Source: Leucaena leucocephala (Eukaryota; Streptophyta; Magnoliopsida; Fabales; Fabaceae). Taken from it: DNA of 64,000 nucleotides. Of this stretch, positions 58,142 to 64,000 are shown one piece after another. Both the position numbers and the translations under genes were made by a program. Location of the stretch: contig CM073557.1 in NCBI GenBank assembly GCA_037074615.1, positions 12,788,501 through 12,852,500 on the forward strand, in the 5' to 3' direction. The notes under the pieces were generated by a model that worked only from the letters and a program-made list of their open reading frames with translations, made no database searches and was not told the DNA's origin. The stretch's first letter is position 1. The number at the start of each line of letters is the position of its first letter.

Positions 58142-59523
58142 AAAAATTCTATGGAAAATGAATAGCTAAAATCACTTTGTGCACTATTTGATAAATGGCT
58201 CACAATTGCTCTTACATCAAACTTGCTCACCAAGCCAATTTGAGATAAGATCACATGACAAAAATCTTCTCTTCCCCTTCCCTTGGATGCCATGTGTGAA
58301 GTTTTATGGTTCTCACCATGTGAAAACCCTAATTCTTACTTTATTCCTTTTTCTTTTCTTTTTCAAAAATTGATAAATTATTCATTATTGGACTTGGGAT
58401 CCAAGACAATTTTTGGGACTTATTGAGCTGCCCTAGGACAAAAATTTTGGGCCTCTCTTAGGTCTAATTGCTAATGGGTACAAATCCTAAGGCACTTTCC
58501 TTATACCTTATCCTTAAATTACCTTGATCTAGAAATAAATGTTATACATCTCTTTTAATGGTTCTAATATTTTTAGAAATTCACTATAATATAAAATAAA
58601 TTCCCTGCAAAGTCTCATAATGTTTGAAACCTAGAAATCCTCATAAAAATTCCCTATATATCCTCAAGACCCTTTATTAGTGTTCACTTTCATTTTAATA
58701 TCTTAAAGGGCATTATCGTCTTTTCACACCTCATCATAGTATTCCCTGACCTTGGTCAACTATTCTAGGAACTCTCCTTAACTATATAACATTAGTCAAA
58801 TGATCAAAATGCCCTTCGTATATCTTTGACTTGATGACACAACATAGTGGCATACTAAGTAGCATTTTTGCAATTTTACATTTTTTGGGGTCTTTATTAG
58901 CCTTGGCCCACACACTGATCTAAAAATATTAATGGACCTATAAGGCTCCATTTTGGGCCCTCTACATGATCCACTACCTTTATGGGCTCAATTCCTGAGA
59001 AATTCCTGCAAAACATATTTATCGGGTATTTTTATTTACTGTAAATTTTATAATAAATTTTACATAACTCCTTTTTAGTTCGTTCAGTTTCATAAATTCT
59101 TATATTAATTATAATACTTTATTACCAAATTTCATCTGATTCTGAGGTCTAAAAGATACTGTATTATTTTCCCCTCATTTAGAAATTGATATCAATTTTT
59201 TGGGACCTCAAATCAAAATTTATTTTATGTCAAACTAATCAAAATAATTTTTAGTCTCAATTTTCAATAATTAGCATTTTTCCCTAAAACTTTTGAATAT
59301 TATACTTTAGGCCCTCAACTTTTTATAATTATACTTAATGGCCCAAAGTTTATGTCTACTTTAATTTTTTTCACTATAGAACTTTTAAACATCTCAGTTT
59401 AGTCCTTCTTCTTTATACCTTTGTCTAATCATTACTTTTCCTCTCTATTCTTCACCACAATCCTTTTCAAACCTCTTTCCTCTATCAATCTTATACATAT
59501 GGGGGAAAAAGTACAATATGACA

Positions 59524-60132
59524 ATTATGATATCATTGAGAGTAATAGAAATAAGAAGTTGACACGGGACATTTATCTTAGTTTGGCCTAACCACTTGGC
59601 TTATGTCAAGTCCTCATAATCCCTATGAGAATTTTCACTATATCTTCCAAGATTACATGGGCTCTTGGTACCTCGGTATAATCTTCATGAGAATTTCATC
59701 TCACTCCCCTTTACAACCTATAAGGTCCCACACCACTCAAGAGTTCCACACTCTTAAGGAATTGACAAACTCTCGAAAGTATATGATAATCATTGAAGTC
59801 TCTCTCATAGAGAATTGACAAGTCTATCTTATAGAGAATATATGATAATCACTTAAGTACAATAAATTCTCTCTCAGATAAGCTCTCTATCAAGCCTAGT
59901 GAAAATAGAGGATAATAGAGTATAAGTACTGGGTAATCAGAGAATAAGATTGAATATGTGAATAAATGTTTTTTGTAGGTAGTACACTTCTTAACTCTAG
60001 CATTCAATTCACCTCGTATTTATAGCTTCAACTCGTAAGTTATCTATTAGACACATTAAGCATTTGAGTGAAGCAGAGACAAAGCTATTAGTGGTTGACG
60101 ATTGTGGGTAGTACCCTTAATGCATTGCTTTG
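59524..60132 (-). mobile_element. Copia C 5' LTR, outer part
   Basis: Continues 56245-56336. It includes GTTGACACGGGACATTTATC and a GGCCTAACCACTTGGC block, a phrase typical of plant Copia LTRs. The outer LTR terminus is not clear; the sequence is cut by LTR H at 60133. No coding capacity beyond a 71-codon chance frame. Confidence 0.6.
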
Positions 60133-61385
60133 TGTCATATCCTAAATTTTCCCTATTTGTATAATACTGATAGTGGAAAGAGGTTTATAAAGGATTATGA
60201 CGAAGATCAGAAGAAATGATAAAGGTTAAATGAGTGTTCAAGAAAGAAAGGGACCTAAACAAAAATTAGAAAAGTTTAAAGGCCAAAAGTTAAAGTAGAA
60301 ACAAAAGTTAGGCCAAAAGTGGTAATTTCCAAAAGTTTGGGACCCAAATATAAATAAGCATAAAGTCAGGGACCTAAATATAATTATGAGAAAGTTGAAC
60401 TGAAAAAGGCTGAAAAATGCCTAGAAACATATTAGACTCAAATTTTACCAGTAGATAGACAAACTTATTCCAGTCAGTTTAAGGAGTCACATAATTTCGA
60501 TTTGAGGTCTCGATTAATTGGTATAAATTCCTAAAATTAGAAGGAATTATTGTAGTATTTTTTAGATCTCAGAATCAGATGAAACTTTATCATAAATTCT
60601 TACATTTAATATATGAATTTATAAAACTGACAGAGTCAGAAAAGGAATCCTGTAGAATTCTTACGGGATTTTACGATAGAAAATGAGCATAAAGGCCATA
60701 AAGGCCATAAAGCCAATGAGCCCAAACCAAGGCCCAAATGGCACCATTGTAGGCCCAATATGATGACTAGACAGTTAAGTGGGCCAGGGTCCAAAGCAGT
60801 CCAGGAAAAATGCAAAATTACGAAAATGCCGCTAGATGCCCAGATTATACCAGTGATAGATGGAGGTCATTTTGGTCATTCTGGATAGGCCAAAAATATG
60901 GGACATAGTATGAACAAGAATATTTAGAGCCAATATATGCCCTGAGGCAGTGTAAAGAGGGGTGAAATGACAATTATGCCCTTAGGGTCAATATAGTGCA
61001 AGAAAGGACACTAAGGGTTTTTTGGTCATTTTCCAAGGGATCTGTAATTAAGTTATGGCCCATTACAAGTATTTCAATGGTATGAGAAGCCTATACATTG
61101 ATTTCTAGGACGAAATACATATCCTGGTATATTATAAAAAAATTAGGAACAGAAAACTGACCTGTTGTTGTGAAACTGCTCCGATCGGTACCAGATTAGA
61201 CTAGAATTTTTTCAGAAGCTTCCTGGCATGGAAGCACGCCACATACCCCCATGAGGTGTCCCTTAAGCTGTCCCACATGATGTCATAATTACTTTTTATA
61301 AAAAGTTAAATCCAAGATTAAATGTGAGCCCTTGGATCAAATAGTAACAAAATCAATCTTGGCCATTGATTTTTCATGAATTTTT

Positions 61386-61394
61386 CTATAAATA
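61386..61394 (+). promoter_or_regulatory. TATA box of LTR H
   Basis: CTATAAATA followed by ACCCC, the lineage box. Confidence 0.58.
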
Positions 61395-62625
61395 ACCCCT
61401 CAATTCTGCATCCAAACTGTGGCCTCATGAACCTTGGGGAAACTCTTGCAAAATGAAAACTCAAGCCAAGATAAAGAAGATTCAAGGTACTAAAGTTCAA
61501 GCAAGCTAAAGATTAAAGATAAGCAATATCTCCTAGCTTATTTTCCTTTGGTTTGGGAGCTTGAACTTAGGGTTTTCATGGGGGAAAAGTTGATTTTTCT
61601 CTAAGGGGAGGTGCTGCCCAAAATCCATAGATGAAAGGGGAAAGAAGAAATTAAAGTTAGAAACTTATGATTGAAGCTTAAACAAGCTAGTTAAGTGATT
61701 GGTTGTTGAACCAAATTGATATTTTTGACTTTCCCATGGTGTGCCCTATTTGGTATGCACTGTTTATGAGGGAAGGAAATGGAATTTCAATAATTTAATG
61801 CTTCCATTGAGTTTATATGATGATTTTGTGTAGGATTGGAAAGGTTTTGAACCTTGAAAGCATCAAAATTCCAAGATTGTAGTTTTTGAAACCCTTCTCT
61901 ATACTGTTCACACGCATAAACAGTGATTGTAATTTCTTCATTTTGATCCTTCCAATGGTTTTAAAATGAAAAATTGTGTGGGATAAAGTGGAGAAACAAG
62001 TATGGGAAGCATTGGAATCAAAATGAGAATTTTTGAAATAATTGAGTGCATATGTTCAGTTCTGTGCAGCATGTTATGAAGGATATGGGATTTCATGATT
62101 CTAAGCTCATAAATGGATTCAAAATATTAAATTGTGTCGGGTAAAGTCAATACATCAATTGATTCAAAGACCAAGTCCATTGGTTAAGATTAAGGAAAGT
62201 TAATGAGATTAATGTTCAAGAAGAAGTTATGTTAGTTAAAGTGAGTTTAATGCTCAAGGAAGTTAGATTGTCATGGATGAATGATTATGTGATGTTAGGA
62301 ATTGATTGGTATGCTCCAAGAGTGGCCGCCATATGTTCAGGAAAAGTGAGAAGAAAGAAGCAAGATAAGGTGAAAGAAAGTCAAGGCTCAAGGTAGTAAA
62401 CTTATCCTAAACTTGTATGCATTGAATGTTATGCTTGATTGTGCTATGGCTTTGGTGAATTATGTTGCAATTGTGCTTATGTATGAAGCTCTATTTCTAT
62501 GATTACTTTGGCCAATTGTATTTCATATGTTACATGGAAGCATGCACATTAAACAATGATAACACTTTCACAAGCAAGCACAAGTAGTTATATTAATGCA
62601 TGCATTGTGTAGTAATATTTGCTAC

Positions 62626-62647
62626 AAAGATTTTCCCAGAAATCTCA
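62626..62647 (+). other. Weakened LTR hairpin box in H
   Basis: Left arm AAAGATTT against right arm AAATCTCA pairs at six of eight positions around TCCCAG. Confidence 0.4.
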
Positions 62648-63211
62648 TCCTTTCCCATGTAATCCCAACCCCAAAGGTTTGTTAATGATGAAAGAGGATT
62701 GAAGAAGCATGAAGAAAAGCTAGGGATTGAATAGTATGTGTTATGTGAAGAATTGTTAAATGTATTATTGTTGTATGACCAATATGAGCAGTGATGGTCT
62801 TGATGTAATGAAAAATAGTAAATGATAGAATAAATGTATGAGATTTTATAGACATTTAGTTGACATGCCAAGCTTCATTTTGACATCAAGAATGCCTTAT
62901 TTCTATGTCTGTACAAAAAGAAATGAATTTCCAAAGTAAGGGACCATAATCTATTTCCAGAATTTCTGACCAAATGAACAGTAACCTTTAACAAATAAAC
63001 TGTATCAATTGGATAATCATTTGGTCTGGAAATTATTTTTCCCTTAAATTTCAAGATATTATCTTCACGTGGCTTTTTGAACCACTTCATTTCAATTTTT
63101 CTATAATTAATTATGATATTTCAATTCTTCTTTCTCTTGGCTTGAGTTTTCATTTTGTAAGAGTTTCCCCAAGGGTCCATGAACTTACGGTTTGGCTATA
63201 GAATGGAGGGG

Positions 63212-63220
63212 TATTTATAG
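63212..63220 (-). promoter_or_regulatory. TATA box of LTR J
   Basis: Minus strand CTATAAATA followed by CCCCTCC. Confidence 0.58.
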
Positions 63221-63961
63221 AAAAATCTTGGTGGAAATCAATAGCCAGGATTGATTTGGTTACTATTTGATCTAAATGCCCACATTTAATCTTAGATTTC
63301 ACTTTTTCTAAAAATAATAATTATGACATCATGTGGGATTGCTGAAGGGACACCTGAAGGGGTTAGGTGGCGAAATTCTAATGGGGGAACCTTTTGGAAA
63401 AATTCCAGTCTAATCCGGTACCGATCGGAGTAGTTTCACAGCAACCAGACTGTTTTCAGTTCCTAATTTTTTTATAATATACCAGGATATGTATTCTATC
63501 CTGAAAATCAATATCTAGGCTTCTCATACCATTGACATTGATATACTGAATATTTATCTGCCATCCATCCATTGGAAAATGACCAAAATACCCTTGGTGT
63601 CTTTTCTTACATTGTACTAACCCTAAGGGCATAATCGTCATTTTACCTCTCTTTGCACTACCTCAGGGCATATATTGGCTCTAACTAATCATATTTATAC
63701 TATGTTCCACATTTTTGGCTTGTCCAAAATGACCTCCATCCATCACTCGTACAGTGTGGGCATGCAAGGGCATTTTCATAATTTCGCACTTTTCCTGGAC
63801 TGCTCTGGACTCTGGCCTACTTAATTGTCCAGTCATCAAATTGTGCCTACTATGGCGCCATTTGGGCCTTGGTTTAGGCTCATTGCCTTTATGCCTTTTA
63901 TGGCATAAATCCCAAGACACCTTTCCCAATCCTATTTATCAGGTATTCTATTTTACGATAA

Positions 63962-63986
63962 AATCCTGTATGGCTTCTACAGGATT
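63962..63986 (-). other. Upstream LTR hairpin in J
   Basis: Arms AATCCTGTA and TACAGGATT, nine perfect pairs, loop TGGCTTC. Counterparts with one weaker pair lie at 476-500, 52772-52796 and 60646-60670. Confidence 0.55.
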
Positions 63987-64000
63987 CCTTTTCTAACTCT

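Larger units (their letters stand above)
56337..59523 (-). mobile_element. Long LTR I inserted in the Copia C LTR, probable solo LTR
   Basis: 3187 bp. Minus strand TGTCATATTGTACTTTTTCC (59523) to GGATGTTTCA (56337). TATA box at 58133, hairpin box at 56920. No PBS or PPT on either side. The flanks AGAAT and ATTAT agree at three of five bases, so a duplication is possible but not shown. It matches the E and F LTRs along its length. Confidence 0.8.
60133..63120 (+). mobile_element. Long LTR H, 3' end truncated
   Basis: Starts TGTCATATCCTAAATTTTCC and follows the lineage LTR through TATA box (61386) and hairpin box (62626) up to the AATTAATTATGATAT block. There the last 150 or so bases, including GGATGTTACA, are missing. 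The sequence switches to an opposite-strand LTR. Confidence 0.8.
63121..64000 (-). mobile_element. Long LTR J, minus orientation, truncated at both ends
   Basis: Matches LTR B' from about 6470 onward in the same orientation, with TATA box at 63212 and a perfect hairpin at 63962-63986. The leader-proximal end is lost at the joint with H; the other end lies beyond the window. The short frames are LTR sequence. Confidence 0.78.

Noticed and set aside
56332..59528. Perfect target duplication around LTR I
   Set aside because: Flanks AGAAT and ATTAT agree at only three of five bases, which is not enough to claim a duplication.
1..64000. Search for host genes, tRNA, rRNA, CRISPR arrays or bacterial operons
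   Set aside because: No multi-exon protein pattern, cloverleaf gene or regularly spaced direct repeats were seen. TGGTATCAGAGC-type words are primer binding sites, not tRNA genes.

Overview
The window is intergenic plant DNA made almost wholly of nested LTR retrotransposons. I saw no host gene, tRNA, rRNA or CRISPR array. The DNA is AT-rich. The primer binding sites are copies or decayed copies of the initiator-tRNA-Met type (TGGTATCAGAGC). The Copia polyproteins are of a kind common in flowering plants. I cannot name the species. Names G, E, F, D, H, J, B', A, I and Copia 1, 2 and C are labels used only in this answer.

Two groups make up the window. The first is a lineage with long LTRs (1.9 to about 3.3 kb) that start TGTCATATCC and end GGATGTNACA. 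Its internal regions carry no reverse transcriptase, integrase or RNase H that I can recognise. Two members (G plus strand, E minus strand) hold homologous remains of one roughly 295-codon reading frame that I do not recognise; they probably also hold a gag-like stretch. A third member, D (19687-26192), is a complete, young-looking element with a perfect TATTA duplication, and it has no protein frame at all. The second group is Copia. Two related full-length elements lie head to tail on the minus strand (Copia 1 at 30290-39038 and Copia 2 at 39085-47897), and there is an older, shattered third one (Copia C, 51892-60132).

Layout: 1-3082 is an A-type LTR sitting in the 5' LTR of G, whose remaining pieces are 3083-4445 and 8198-8559. 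An opposite-strand LTR (B', 4446-8197) splits that 5' LTR. The G internal region is 8560-13835 and its 3' LTR is 13836-16637. Element E (minus) runs 16638-30288 and is interrupted by D. Element F (minus) is 39039-39084 plus 47898-51891 and is interrupted by Copia 2. Copia 1 sits at the E/F boundary. Copia C (minus) is cut by F, by a solo A-type LTR (52250-55460, duplication GCAGG) and by a minus LTR (56337-59523). LTR H (60133-63120, plus) and a truncated LTR J (63121-64000, minus) close the window.

Inferred order of events: Copia C is oldest. F landed in it or truncated it, and E landed in F. Copia 1 then landed at the E/F joint, Copia 2 in F, and D in E. All Copia reading frames are broken, mostly by transition-type stop codons, so nothing here looks autonomous. 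The likeliest new biology is the protein-poor long-LTR lineage: its unknown ORF1, a covarying hairpin inside the LTRs, a palindrome between PBS and ORF1, and an amplified PBS-proximal 20-mer in D. All comparisons were made by eye; no alignment or database search was run.
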